From: Tenebrio molitor
Taxonomy: Eukaryota; Arthropoda; Insecta; Coleoptera; Tenebrionidae
DNA: 64,000 bases
Direction of reading: 5' to 3'
Assembly (NCBI RefSeq): GCF_963966145.1
Contig: NC_091046.1
Span: 43,090,001 to 43,154,000 of the forward strand
Shown: piece after piece, positions 35,681 to 46,727 of the stretch
Numbering within the stretch: the first letter of the stretch is position 1
Layout: every line of letters begins with the position of its first letter
Program-made: the position numbers and the translations under genes
The notes under the pieces: generated by a model
What the model was told of the DNA's origin: nothing
The model's database searches: none
What the model saw: only the letters and a program-made list of their open reading frames with translations

Positions 35681-35798
35681 CAATGGCCGGCAAAAAAACT
35701 AGCCATCATTTGAATGTCAGTGTCAAAAAAGCATTAATTACACATTTGGATTTTGACGTAACACAAAAGTGATGGTTAGTTTTTACTGCCGGCCATTG
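35681..35798. mobile_element. 118-bp TA-flanked MITE
   Basis: CAATGGCCGGCAAAAAAACT at the left is mirrored by AGTTTTTACTGCCGGCCATTG at the right, with TA on each side. Arms are about 38 bp. The ends resemble the larger element at 34449-35511. Confidence 0.8.
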
Positions 35799-36063
35799 TA
35801 CTAACTGCTAATTAAGAATCGATTAAACTAATTTCTTTCAACAATTCGATTTGTTGTGTCATTGCTTTATACATATACATATATTCAACACTACAATACA
35901 AACATTTATCAACGATCGAGTCTTTACTTTGTTTATTTTGCTTCAATTCCTCTAATTCGATATTTTGGCGCTTTGGTGATTTGATTTGTATAGTGCGATT
36001 GGCTACACTGGTCTTCATGTGATAGATGTCAACAAGAACTGTAAAATTGTGACATTTTAGCAC

Positions 36064-36374
36064 CGGCCTGTTTAAAAGTGTAGTTTGAGTGATCCCCGCA
36101 GAGCGCTAGTGTACGGGCGCTTTTTGGGGATATTATTCATCTTAAGTTTTTGTCACCGAGAGTTTTTCTTGTTCAAATGACATTTTGAATTAAAAGTCAA
36201 AAAACTTTGTTTTATTCTTATTGTTCGTTGTTTTTGTGTTTAGTGTTGTTATTGTGCTGTTATATTACGCATTGATTATTATTTAAGGGTGACGCGCCCG
36301 TTTTGTGGCGGAAATTGGCTCTTTTTCGAAAACATTTTCATAATGCATTTTTAATGAAATGAACAGGCCGATTA
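36064..36374. mobile_element. Possible insertion with CCGGCCTGTTT ends
   Basis: This block interrupts the third copy of the 33.5-36.6 kb unit. CCGGCCTGTTTAAAAG at the left resembles the inverse of AATGAACAGGCCGATTA at the right. Only a short inverted repeat supports it. Confidence 0.4.
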
Positions 36375-36639
36375 TAATATATATAGCATGTCGTGTTTTA
36401 GCCAATCCAAGTTGAATTTGTATCTAAATATTATAAGGAAAAATCTCTCTAACTAATCAGACCAGTTCCTATCACTTGTTTTGCGAACATAAACTGAAAA
36501 ATTCTTGGAAAATTACACAGTATTTGATAACTACTTTGTGAAACTTAAATAAAATAAATTAAATTACCTTCAAGAATTCAGTTTATCTTATCTAAAATGC
36601 AATAAAATAATTGTGTTATTTTCCTGTTTTCTGCTTTGT

Positions 36640-37301
36640 CTTATAATTAAAAAAAAAACTGCGTGACTTGTGAAACATTAGATTTTGGATCTATGGAAAT
36701 ATCTTATCATTAAAAACGCAGAAAAATGACATTTATTGAATATTTTCATTAAAAAAAGTGGGGAAATAAGCGAATTGTTTTTCAAATCATTTTAAGAACG
36801 AGGGACTGCAAATACAGGTGCTAATAAATCCATCAAACTAATTTCCTCCAAGAATTCGAATTGTTATCTAAAAGGGAGCAAAGAAATGAAGTTTTCTCAT
36901 CTTATTTCCATAAGTGTCATTTTGATGGAACACCTGACACTGAATCTAGTTGAAAGCGTCGCTTTTCGAAATAAATGTAAAACTCGATAACAAATTAAAA
37001 AAAAAACATTTCACGTTTTAAGTTTGGAAAAGTTCCGGTTTTTGATTTATGCCGTTTTGTCAATTAAAAAAAATCAAGTCTAAGCTACATGCGCAGCTTA
37101 ACAGGCCAGTAACTGTAATACAACGTACTGAGCGAAGTAAAATACTAAATATAAAATATAAATAAAATTTTGGTATCGTGTAACAAATGACTTATCCTAA
37201 CAACAAAATTATTGCGTTTCAAAAATATTTTGCAAAAATGCTTAACTATGTTATGAGCAATGGAATAAGCAAAGCCTCATTATATATAGTGTGGCTAGTG
37301 A
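36640..37301. other. Downstream flank of Abp1 (3' UTR side)
   Basis: AT-rich sequence following the Abp1 stop codon on the minus strand. It should contain the 3' untranslated region and polyadenylation site, but no convincing AATAAA position was fixed on that strand. No other gene is supported. Confidence 0.35.
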
Positions 37302-38779
37302 TTACTGGAGTAACTCAACGTAATTAGCTGGGAAAAGGCCATAAGTACCATTAGGAGCTAAACCTTGCCACCATCCTTCGTCTACTTGATCTATGTTCGT
37401 AATTATATCACCCGGATCGAAAGTAATTTCAGTGTCGTCCACTGAAAGCAAAAGCTGTACAAAAACGAATAAAAACCGCACCGAGAGCTTACCGGCTTGG
37501 TAGTCGTACAAGGCCCTGGCTTGCAGCCCTGGAGTGCTAAATCCGTAGAGATACTCGTCGACGAATTGTTGATCTGTGATTTGTTCGACCGGCTTCTCTT
37601 GCGCCATCTCTTGCTTGCTGACCTCGACGTTGGCCGGCGGAGTGACAGGACTGGCCAGCGCCTTCTTGTCGACGTCTTTGGGGGACCGCTTGATGGTCGA
37701 AAACTGGTCGCACTCGTCGTCGCTTGGGTCGTCGGCTCTGCTGGAAGTGTCGACCGGGGCGAGATGTTGCGCCTTCAGGATCGAGTTCCTGACGGGTTTT
37801 TCGGGAATTTTCTTGACCTGTCCGGCCGCGGTGTGCTCGAACACCGACCTGGCGTCGATCGTCCTTTGAGCTATCAAATCGTGAGCTTCTTGCTTCCGCT
37901 GGTTCCGCAGGACGTCGCTCTGGCTCACTTTGCTACGGTAGTCGTTCTCGAAATCGTCGTAGTTGGCTGAAACGGGAAGCGGTTGGGCGGCGTCCTTCTC
38001 CGCCTGTTTGATTTGATCGATGTTGTTGTTCCTGAGGGACATTTCAGCGTCGCGCTTCGCCGTCTCCTGCAGTTCCCTTCGCCGCAACTCCTCTTCGTTT
38101 TTCTGTCTTTCGAGTTCTTTGCGGCTCCGCTCCTCCTCGATGCGCTTCTTCTCTTCCTCTTCCTCCTTGCGCCAGAACTGGTCGCGTTCGCGCGCGTTGA
38201 TCTCCTTGATGGGGTTCACCCGCTGGTAGGTCGTGCCGACGGGCCCCGTCGGCTCGATGATCTCGGCGCGAGGCGCCTTGAAACTGTACGCCGACCCGGA
38301 CTTGGCCACTTTTTCCACGATCAGTTGCGGCTCGACCTCCTCGTCGTTGCGAGCGTTGATGGTTAAGTGGGCCCCCGGGAAGAATTTCTCGATGTCTCTT
38401 AGGTGATTGGCTGATATGCCTTTACGCAGCGTGTTGGCGCCTTCGCCTTGCCAATTAATTAAAACGAATTTGTCTAAGGAGGTTTTCGGATCGTCTACTT
38501 TCACAAACGCGTACATTATCTTGCAGCTGTTCAGGTCTTCTGTTAGCTCTTCTATACCGCCGGAGCCTTTACTGACGAATTTTAAAATGTTTGTCTGGCC
38601 CTCGTAGGCGAACAAGGCCCTAAACAAGTTGATATTAGGAGTGGGTGCCCATGATCCTAGCCCGAACGTTATTATCATTTCCAGTTTGCTACTTACCAAT
38701 TCGTGTCCGTCTTGTTGTCCAAAACGTCTTTCCAAGCTGATACCAGCTCATCGCGGTGTTTATCTAGGTTTATCGACAT
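37302..38779 (-). CDS. Abp1: Drebrin-like actin-binding adaptor (Abp1/DBNL)
   Basis: Inferred CDS: join of 38697-38779, 37493-38619 and 37302-37441 on the minus strand, 449 residues. Exon 1 (ATG at 38779) encodes MSINLDKHRDELVSAWKDVL. It ends at AATTG|GTAAGT and joins TTTAG|GGCC to give NWALFAYEGQTN, a hallmark of the N-terminal ADF-homology domain (about residues 1-135). An acidic/basic coiled coil follows (KEEEEEKKRIEEERSRKELE, about 175-235), then a low-complexity linker. A C-terminal SH3 domain starts at ALYDYQ and contains DEGWWQGL and GLFPANYVELL. The family binds F-actin and links it to endocytosis and dynamin-type partners through the SH3 domain. The 51-nt intron 37442-37492 has GT-AG ends, is a multiple of three and lacks stops, so unspliced RNA stays in frame. 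Splicing gives YDYQAVDDTEITF, the expected SH3 RT loop. Confidence 0.95.
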
Positions 38780-39617
38780 GATCTTAATTCATTAAAACCG
38801 GAAAATTAACACTCCTGTACGAAAACAAGATAACAAATCACCCACCACAAACACCCAGCATCCACCTGCACTTGACAGATAAAATTGACAGCCAGTGATA
38901 CCAACCAAACTATAAAGCAGACGAAGATTGACGAAATTAATAAACAATGATGTTTCTTCACAATTATTGCTATAACATAAATTTAAAATTACATAAGACT
39001 TTATTAACAGAATTGGATGATAAACGACTGGGCAGCTGCAGAATAGCAGAATACAGGAATACTCAATGTTATGCAATGTGCTATACAAAATATGTTCTTG
39101 GGATGTTGTCACTGGACTTGCACTGGACCAACATTTGTAGAGTGTGTTGCATATTTTTGTATCCACACATTATTTTAAATGTTCCAACATTCATACTAAA
39201 ACTTTATTACAAGATAATATAAAAACATACAGCTAGTCTTTATATTAAAAAGCGTAATTAAATTTACAAAAACATTAATCTACGAGTTTTAAATGAATCG
39301 GTAAAGATAATCAGTGAAAAATACCTCCAATAGTCCAGTCAATAAGGTCAGAAAAGAAAACTAAGAGGGTTAAGGAACGACTTTTGTAGCTCAAAAACGC
39401 ATCTCGAAGAGAGGAATCCAACGGCGTAAAATTCCGTGACACACGATGCTTAATAATATGTATAGTAATGCAAGTTGATAGGTATTTTCATTTAGTTGTT
39501 TATAAATAATATAATCAAACATATTCATCTTATGGAACAAAATTACTGCGCATAAGTGTAAAAAATATGTTTTTGATAAGTATATCCTTATGTCTTGGTC
39601 CTATGTAGAGTAATAAG
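38780..39617. other. Upstream flank of Abp1
   Basis: This should hold the Abp1 5' UTR and promoter. No TATA box was recognised near 38800-38900, as is common for housekeeping genes. Open frames at 38792-39222 on both strands show no motif. Confidence 0.35.
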
Positions 39618-39803
39618 TATCGGGTGTTTTTTTAAATTGCAGTAATTGCACTCGTAGTAGGCGTTGAAGAGTCGATGTGAACGCACCACTCGTGTAAAAC
39701 GTCAGATTTAAACAGCTGATCAGTGATCCGTAACCCGTATAGTGCATTCACAATCGACTCTTCAACGCCTACTATGAGGTGAAATTTAAAAAAACACCCG
39801 ATA
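39618..39803. mobile_element. MITE with about 60-bp arms, TATCGGGTG ends
   Basis: TATCGGGTGTTTTTTTAAAT at the left is mirrored by ATTTAAAAAAACACCCGATA at the right. The arms continue through GTAGTAGGCGTTGAAGAGTC, with one 10-bp indel. TA flanks both sides. Non-coding. Confidence 0.8.
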
Positions 39804-40189
39804 TATAAGAGAAAGTAGGCTCGATCCAGTTGCATTTCAATTAGCAGCCTTGTTGCCACAGACTTTGTGAAGTGAATGCTCAACGAGTAAATGCAAGCAA
39901 ATCTAAATATGTAGTTAACATACCTAATATTTATATTTTATTTTCACTCTAGAAACATTTTGATAATGAGCAATTTTATTTAAACGCAACAATTTTGGAA
40001 ATAACAGTGCAGCCAATTATTAATCGACAAACGCCCCTAGGAACGAGGATGGAGCCAACTCTATTTAAATACTAATTTTAATCCTATGATTGCGACATTA
40101 ATTATTATCAAACATTTTCCGTACAAGCAAACGTTTTCACCGTACGAATAGAGGGGGTTGTCACGCATTAGCGTCTAATACATAGAGGA
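39804..40189. other. No gene recognised
   Basis: AT-rich sequence between two MITEs with nothing supported. Confidence 0.4.
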
Positions 40190-40585
40190 TTATTCCCGTA
40201 GAGTACATACCCGCGAAAATTTAATGTTATGCAACACAAAATACCAAAAGCTCAAATTTCTGGATACCATATTTAACGTTTTACAAATAAGGAATAAAAG
40301 TAGTTTCATTTAAAAGTTAAAATGAAATTTTGTTCTCTATCTAAGGTTATAAGAAGAAATATTACAAGAAATCAACGTTAGACAAAAACGTTTTACGGCA
40401 CTCACCAAAGATCAGAATAATTTCTTGAACAGATGATAAAATCGCGTAAACTGACGTGAGAATTTTTTAATTATGTCAGACATCATGGATTATAAATTAT
40501 AATAAAATCAAATCAAGGCGCTGTTTTAAACTGTATTTTGTGTTGCATAACATTAGATTTTCGCAGGAAATCTACGGCGAATAAC
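40190..40585. mobile_element. MITE-like element, about 55-bp arms
   Basis: The left segment containing GCGAAAATTTAATGTTATGC, then AACACAAAATAC, is repeated inverted at about 40530-40585 (GTATTTTGTGTTGCATAACA, then TTAGATTTTCGC). Outer parts of the arms (TTATTC.CGTAGA) are less conserved. Non-coding. Confidence 0.65.
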
Positions 40586-41329
40586 TATAGTAAATTAAAA
40601 AAACTCCTGGACTGTCAAAATTAAATGAATTGGAGCAATTTAATAAAGTTTATAAAAAAACACACGACAAACTGAAAACAGGCAACAAATTAAACAACAA
40701 CCAAAATCATCCAAAATAAACGAATCTGTTTCATTTATTCAGAATCGGAAGAAAATTATTTAACATTTGATTAACACTTATCTGAAAAATTTTGATTTGT
40801 GAATCACAAGAACGAACACCAATTATTATTAGCGGATTATGGGCGGATTTCCGACTTGACGCGTTGTTAGCTGACACGATGTTAACTAAGTTTTATACAA
40901 CCGGGCCTTAAATAATTTTGCAATTTATTTGACAATGTCAATTTAAACAAATGAATAGTTTGAAAAATTAAAAAATCATAGATGACAACTGGGCAATATG
41001 AAAATAACTAGTGATTTAACCAACCTAACAACTGCAATTTTGATTTTGACAGCCCAGATGTTTTTTGAATGGACTTTATGTATATTTACACCTACATAGA
41101 TATTTTTTAAAAACTAAAAAAGTTATAAATCTCTTTCAATTAGCTCTCGGTCAAAATTCAAGATTGTCTGAAACAGAGAAAACATTTTCCCTGTTATTTT
41201 TGTGTATTCTCTGTCTTGCTATGAATACTAAAAATAACCAGCTTGTCCTACAAAGTTTGATTTATTATTAAAATAACACCTATAGTTATTGCTTATATCT
41301 ATTGAATTTTTTTTTAAAAGTGGTAATTA
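40586..41329. other. No gene recognised
   Basis: AT-rich. A frame at 41065-41271 has no motif. A phrase near 41206 (CTCTGTCTTGCTATGAATAC) recurs at about 42473, a sign that the local duplication extends here. Confidence 0.4.
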
Positions 41330-41950
41330 TTTAAGAGTAAATAAGATATTAATTTATTTTGTATAATTGTCCCTTCTAATTTAAATATTTTCAAATATTT
41401 TTCAAGATATAGATATCGCTGCAAAAAAATCGTAATTGTGTATGTTATTACAATATTTCGTGCAGGTAATAAACTAAATCTTGCACGACGATCTGAATTC
41501 GATTTAAAAAAAAATCGTTATGCCTCGTTTCAAGTTTTTCTATATTTTTTAAAGCAATAAAGTACCTATCGCCTTGCATTGAAATGCAATTGAAAACCAA
41601 TGAGCCCAATAATCGCACCATGTAATGTATACAAATTGGCCAGAACTGGTGCTAACACAAGTACATAACATCTCTTCCTTTCTCTCTTCTATTTTCTTCG
41701 TAGCAACTTTCTAAATGCTGAAACCAAAAATAAAAACAAAAGAATTAAACGTTATTGTGTCATTCTTTCCAGTCGTCATTGAGATGTTTTTAACTCACGT
41801 ACCTCCTATTAGCTGCTTTCAGTATATTCTTCGTAAAGATGTTTATGAAAACTTTCTCAATTGTTTTGCCATAACAATTTCATTTAAGTAAAATTTCAGT
41901 TGGAGAAGTTCTGCTGTAAAGTCTAGCCCTAGCCATGAAACTATAGCATT
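41330..41950 (+). pseudogene. Secreted-peptide gene relic, copy D
   Basis: The upstream block TCTTGCACGACGATCTGAAT (41479) and the CAATAATCGCACC and GTACATAACATCTCTTC segments match the promoter region of the intact gene at 45547. Only a remnant of exon 1 is seen (TTCTTCGTAGCAACTTTC at about 41697, matching the TTCGCAGCAACGTTC part of the signal-peptide exon). It is followed directly by the 3' UTR-like AAATAAAAAC and GTTATTGTGTCATTCTTTCC. The TATA box, start codon and most coding sequence are gone. Confidence 0.55.
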
Positions 41951-42549
41951 GTCTTCCACACTGTTTCTCAGTCTAATATTTTACATTTCCTTTACTTTTT
42001 TTAAGTCAGAAGCAAACTTTTGACGGTCTAATCGGGTCTCGATTCGTAAAGACATCGTACCTCTACGTATATTAGGGAGCTAAAAGAAATCGCAAGATAC
42101 CAAATCAGGACCATAGGACGGTTGTCTTGAAGTGACACAGTATGAGGTAAAGCGTTCTCCAGATGCAAGATAATTTCACTAGAATTTCAATTCGTATTTT
42201 TACATTACATAAGTATCCATTCATTTTCCCAAGCAACAGTTTTGGGAAAAGGAATAATCGCCTTTTCCTCTAGACCGTCTTTCTAAAAATATCTCCCAAA
42301 TTCAAAAAAACCGAAAAGTCGTCGAAAAAGTTTTGGCCTTTCACAAACTCAAATATAAGTGAGCATCGTGGTGAAAATGATAATGCAGGACTGCCAAGTA
42401 TTCGATCAGAAACCTTTCATCTTTTATTTTTACACGGGAAGATACTCGTACGTGTCATTTCCTGTGCATTTCCTGTCTTGCTACGAATACTAATAGTTAT
42501 TTTCATATGAGTAGCGCTGTCAGATCGTTTTTCAGGTTACACACCTTTA

Positions 42550-43490
42550 AATTTAAGTGATAATATAATTTCAAATATTGTTAAGCCAAATATACCTGAC
42601 ACTCTAGCAAATATAAAACAGAAGTCTTTACATGGGAGATACTTTAAAGAACTGGAACAACCAGAAATTAATATGCATGGCTTAAGAAATCAAATATTCA
42701 CCCTGAGACGGAGGGTTTTATATTTGCAATACAAGATCGTGTTATAAATACAAGATATTATAAAAAACACATATGCGGCTTACAATCGATAATTGATAAA
42801 TGCACCGTTTTGGCTCAAAGCGAATATAAGAAACGTCATGATATATTCGCTAAAATTATACACATGAATTTAGCTGTTAAATTCAATTTATTAAAGAATA
42901 CACAACCACATTATAGTTATACACCAGAAAGTTGTTTGGAAAATGATAATTACAAATTATATTTTGATAGAACAGGTTTAACTGACATTCCTATTAAGCA
43001 TAACAGACCAGACATTATAATTTTAAATAAACAACAAAAGCAAGCATATCTTTTAGATATAGCTGTTCCAAATTCACATAATATAACACAGACATATAAC
43101 ACAAAAATTAATAAATATTTAGAGCTCTCCGTTGCTATGAGAAATCTTTGGTGTTTAGAAAAAAAATCGATTTTACCATTTGTAATTTCAGCAACGGGAA
43201 TAGTACCGCAATCTCTTTTTAAAAATTTAAAAATTCTAGATTTAGATAACACATTGGTAGTTCAAATTCAAAAAGGTATATTATTATACTCATGTCATAT
43301 CGTGAGGAAATTCCTTAACATTGACACAAAACATAAAACACAAAAAAGTCAAAATGTGGAGGCGAGACGCCGGTAATTATGTGGATTAGCACTGCACTAT
43401 TACTTGATAGTAATATCCGTAATAGTGTATGTACTCCGGCAAAATTGCCGTGTCGCCGGGTGGTGGAGGGTTTAGATAAAATAAATATAT
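42550..43490 (+). pseudogene. 3' part of a non-LTR retrotransposon, family 2
   Basis: A frame beginning near 42550 reads KPNIPDTLANIKQKSLHGRY, then FKELEQPEIN. After a frameshift it continues WLKKSNIHPETEGFIFAIQD and through to LAQSEYKKRHDIFAKIIHMN. It then contains NRPDIIILNK and LLDIAVPN, ending in VEARRR at 43373. This order follows the post-RT C-terminal region of a widespread animal LINE type; RPD...LLDIAVP with a later K resembles a PD-(D/E)xK nuclease core. The RT itself is absent, so it is a 5'-truncated dead copy. A second, shattered copy is at 53912-57365 (minus). It lies between two copies of the secreted-peptide unit. Confidence 0.65.
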
Positions 43491-43529
43491 AAAAAGTCCT
43501 AAGTATTTCAGAGCAGTTGGTTACCATAT

Positions 43530-44300
43530 TAATTTATTTTGAACAGTTCTTCCTTCTGATTTAAATATTTTCAAGTAGTTTTCCAAATATCAATATCGGA
43601 GCAAAAAAAAAATATAATTGTTTATGTTAAGTACTATAATATTTTATGAACATAATAAACTAAATATGGCACGACAATCTGAATTAAATTGAAAAAAAAA
43701 TCGTTATGGCTCGTTTCAACTTTTTCCATATTTTTAAGACAAAAAATTACCTCCTTGCCTTTTCTATAGAAAATTAATGAGTCCAATAATCGCAGCGTGC
43801 AATTTGTACAAAGTGACCAGAAAAATGTTTGCACTGGTGGTCCTAGTACGTATACATAACATCTCTTCAATTGTTTTGTTGAGTCGCACTGTATATAGGG
43901 CAACATTATCAACTATAAAATCAACGGTACCAGCCAACCAAACATCATTCACCAACTGGTCAAGATGAAATATCAATGTGAATGATGAAACTCGAGTAAA
44001 AGCAAAATAATAATTAAATATTGTTGTATCATTTTTTACAGTCGTCACTGAGATGTGCTACCTTGCTTCGATATAATTATTCTTTCTAAATAGATTTATG
44101 GAAACTAGTTTCATTGTTCCGCAAGTAAAATTTCAATTGGAGAAATCCTGATGTGAAAGGGCAGGTGTCAAAATACAACGTGATCAAGAATGACTGACCC
44201 ACGAGTGCCAAAAAAGGCCAATTTACACACGAATGAGTTGAATACAACGTTTTTTTGTTCGACTTAGTCCTTAAAGGCTCCAAATCGCTTAAAACCTTTA
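43530..44300 (+). pseudogene. Secreted-peptide gene with internal deletion, copy A
   Basis: The promoter region is well preserved: the GCACGACAATCTGAATT block at about 43668, CTATAAAATC at about 43913, and the leader AACATCATTCACCAACTGGT. The start codon is at 43965. After ATGAAA the sequence jumps to TATCAATGTGAATGATGAAA, which corresponds to the 3' UTR of the intact gene. The frame stops after six codons. The whole signal peptide, intron and mature peptide have been deleted, while the polyadenylation region (GCAAAATAATAATTAAAT) remains. Confidence 0.7.
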
Positions 44301-45237
44301 AAATTAGCTTGACGTTTCATTTTGACAAGTGGTGACATTTATCAAAATCCGTTCACACAGGAGAAAATTCTCAAATTCTGACAGTCGAACAAAAAAAAAA
44401 TATATTGAGAACCAAGTCCCTGAAATCCTGAACACCAAGAGAAAGAGAAGAATACAACGAGGGATTTGGAATAAGAAGGTAAGAAGAACGCCCAAGAAGA
44501 AGAAAGAAGAATAAAATGAATAAAGAAAGATATGACGACAAAATGGATTACGTGATAGAATTTAAAACAGAGATGAAGGAAATGAAATGAAAAATGGAAG
44601 GTGGAGAATGGAAATGGGACAAGGATAATGATGACGGAATTTGTTGAAGAAAATAAGTTAAAAAAGACAGAATAAAAGCGAAGAGATAAAAAATCGTAAA
44701 ACAAAGCATCAGAATGGGAACCTAGAATGTAAGTGGGACAAATGAGGGGATGATTTGAACTCTGGGTGAAACAATAAAAAAATAGAAAATAAATATACTT
44801 GCGTTACAGTGAATGAAACAAGAACAATCTGGAGTAAGTACAACAAAAGGATACAATTTGTTTAATAGCGGAGGAGAAAACAGATATTTGAGAACAGCCT
44901 TCATTATTAACGAGGAGGTAAGAACCGCAGTGATGAAATTTGAAGCTATTTCAGACAGAATATTGTAAAATAAGAATACAAGGAAAATATAGGAAAATTG
45001 TTTTAGACAACGTCCACGCATCTACAGAAGACAATGATATAAAAGACAAATAAGTATAAATTTTACGATGAGGTAGGAGATTCTTGCAAATTTTGATTTC
45101 TTATTAAAATAACACATTTAATTAAATCTAAATTCTCTAGTGGAAGAAATATTTTAAAAGTATTTCAATATAATTATTATTATCGCAGCAAAAACATGTC
45201 ATTCTTTATGCTATTATTTTATTTCATGAACGTAATA

Positions 45238-45290
45238 AACTAAATCTTGCACGACGATCTGAATTAAATTGAAAAAAATCGTTATGGCTC
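45238..45290 (+). promoter_or_regulatory. Conserved upstream block shared by the peptide-gene family
   Basis: AAACTAAATCTTGCACGACG followed by ATCTGAATTAAATTGAAAAA and ATCGTTATGGCTCG is found upstream of all four copies (about 41475, 43660, 45240 and 57600). Its conservation relative to the coding parts suggests either a regulatory role or simply recent duplication. Confidence 0.4.
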
Positions 45291-45495
45291 GTAACAAATT
45301 TTTCCGCATTTTTTAAAGCAAAAAAAAATTATCGCCTTGAATTTTCTATCGAAAATTAACGAGTCCTATAATCGCACCGTACAATGTGTACAACGTGACC
45401 AAAAAAATGTTTGGGCTGGAGGTCCTAGCACAAATACGTAACACCTCTTCAGTTGTTTTGTTGAGTCGCACTTTATATCCGGAAACATTATGAGC

Positions 45496-45530
45496 TATAA
45501 AATCTACTGTACGAGCCAACCAGACATCAT
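45496..45530 (+). promoter_or_regulatory. TATA box and likely start site of the secreted-peptide gene
   Basis: TATAAAA at 45496-45502 lies about 30 bp upstream of CAGACATCATTC, a plausible initiator. The ATG follows at 45547. The TATA box and leader are kept in copies at 43913 and 57830. Confidence 0.6.
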
Positions 45531-45546
45531 TCACCAACTGGTCAAG

Positions 45547-46727
45547 ATGAAATTCATGGTCCTATTTCTACTTCTTTCTGCTTACTTCGCAGCAACGTTC
45601 GCAGGATGCAGAGGTAAGATTTTTTCGAAAACTGACAAGAAAAGTTTATATTTACACAACTATATTATAATAACGCCAAGCAATGTATTTATAATGTTTA
45701 CATACCGTAAAAAACGTTTACATCTAGAACGTAAAAGGATGTCGCATCCTGCAATTTTCAAAAGGCAGATTATCGTCATCTCTTCCGGAAATCATTTTTA
45801 GATTTTTACTATTTTACCTCTAGTACCTACCTACTCAAATAAAATCTCCCAAAATCCCAACCGAACGTTACAAAATTATAATCACAGATTATTATAAATA
45901 TAATTTTTCTAATTTTGACATATAAAGTGACACTTTTCAAAATTAATTGACGTTGGGAAACGTCACACTTTTCGTAACTGGTTACGAAAAGTAAAATCTT
46001 TCCTAACTGGTTAGGAAAAATTTATTGTATCATCAATTTGACACTGTCATATTATTTGTTTTTAAGCAAAATAACCGTGCCTACTTACCTACTTGATATT
46101 TTAACACAAGAATAATTTATTATTAATGAAATTCATTACTTCGTTTAACGTTTGAAGAAACTTTTTTTTTGTCAAAATTAGAAAAAATCTTGTATGTAAC
46201 ACGTTAGGAAATGCAATTTTGTGTAACTCGTGTGATTTTGCGGGATCTCGCTGCGCTCGTCCCGCAAATATTCCACTCGTTACACAAAATAACACATTTC
46301 CTAACTGGTTACATAAATAGCTAGTTTGTTTCATTTCTTTTGTTGCTACATGATTGCTATCAGAATTAATTGGTCAGAACATACTAGATTTGATGTAAAT
46401 AGCTATAATTACATGATGAACTGATGGATAACATTAAACTTTTCTTCGCTTTTTACGAATGTTTGGCGACAGTTTTCGAAAAAAATGCTGTTTGATTCTG
46501 GATTGCGAAATGCTTTTGCATTTTCGAATGATTTCATTCTCAATTGCAAAAGAGTCATTTCGCAATCTAGAATCAAAAATAACTATTTTATACAAATTAT
46601 AGATTTTAATAAACCAACGCGACATCAAACTAGGCAATATGTAATGCCGAGTGCACTGCCGATGCCGGTTCCAGTTGCTAAAAGAATATTGATGAAAGAT
46701 GTATACCAAGCTATGAAGGAGGGATGA
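45547..46727 (+). CDS. Small secreted peptide precursor (unknown function), copy B
   Basis: Inferred CDS: join of 45547-45613 and 46603-46727, 63 residues. Exon 1 encodes a textbook signal peptide (MKFMVLFLLLSAYFAATFAG) and ends at AGAG|GTAAG. The 989-nt intron ends at TTATAG. Exon 2 encodes the mature part: a basic segment (NKPTRHQTRQY), a Pro/Met/Val stretch (MPSALPMPVPVAKR) and the tail KEG before TGA. AATAAA at 46778 fits polyadenylation. Only one Cys remains after the signal, so it is not a typical cystine-knot peptide. The family is not recognised. Paralogous promoters and exons at 41330, 43530 and 57470 support a real gene family. The acceptor was chosen because it keeps the frame and matches copy C. 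A hairpin-tailed transposon sits in the intron at 45904-46323. Confidence 0.6.
45904..46323 (+). mobile_element. Hairpin-tailed asymmetric-inverted-repeat element, copy 4
   Basis: The left repeat TTTTTCTAATTTTGAC (45904-45919) has an exact inverted partner GTCAAAATTAGAAAAA (46171-46186). Then come ATCTTGT, a long hairpin (GTAACACGTTAGGAAATG pairing with CATTTCCTAACTGGTTAC, centre GGGATCTCGCTGCGCTCGTC) and terminal AAATAGCTA (46315-46323). Two internal palindromes (ACTTTTCGTAACTGGTTACG plus AAAAGT, and TTCCTAACTGGTTAGGAA) reuse the TAACTGGTTA phrase of the terminal hairpin. It lies inside the intron of the secreted-peptide gene. Confidence 0.7.

Larger units (their letters stand above)
33570..36640. 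repeat. Three diverged direct copies of one unit
   Basis: The phrases TTATCAACGATCGAATCTTT, CCTCTAATT(T/G)G, GTTGGCTACACTGGTC and TGTCAA(G/C)(T/C)GCTAACTGGAAACTG recur in order at about 33570-33950, 34045-34440 plus tail, and 35890-36620. The copies are diverged and carry later insertions at 34449-35511, 35681-35798 and 36064-36374. Confidence 0.6.

Noticed and set aside
37497..38607. Plus-strand open frames up to 157 codons
   Set aside because: They are shadows of the Abp1 coding exons on the minus strand.
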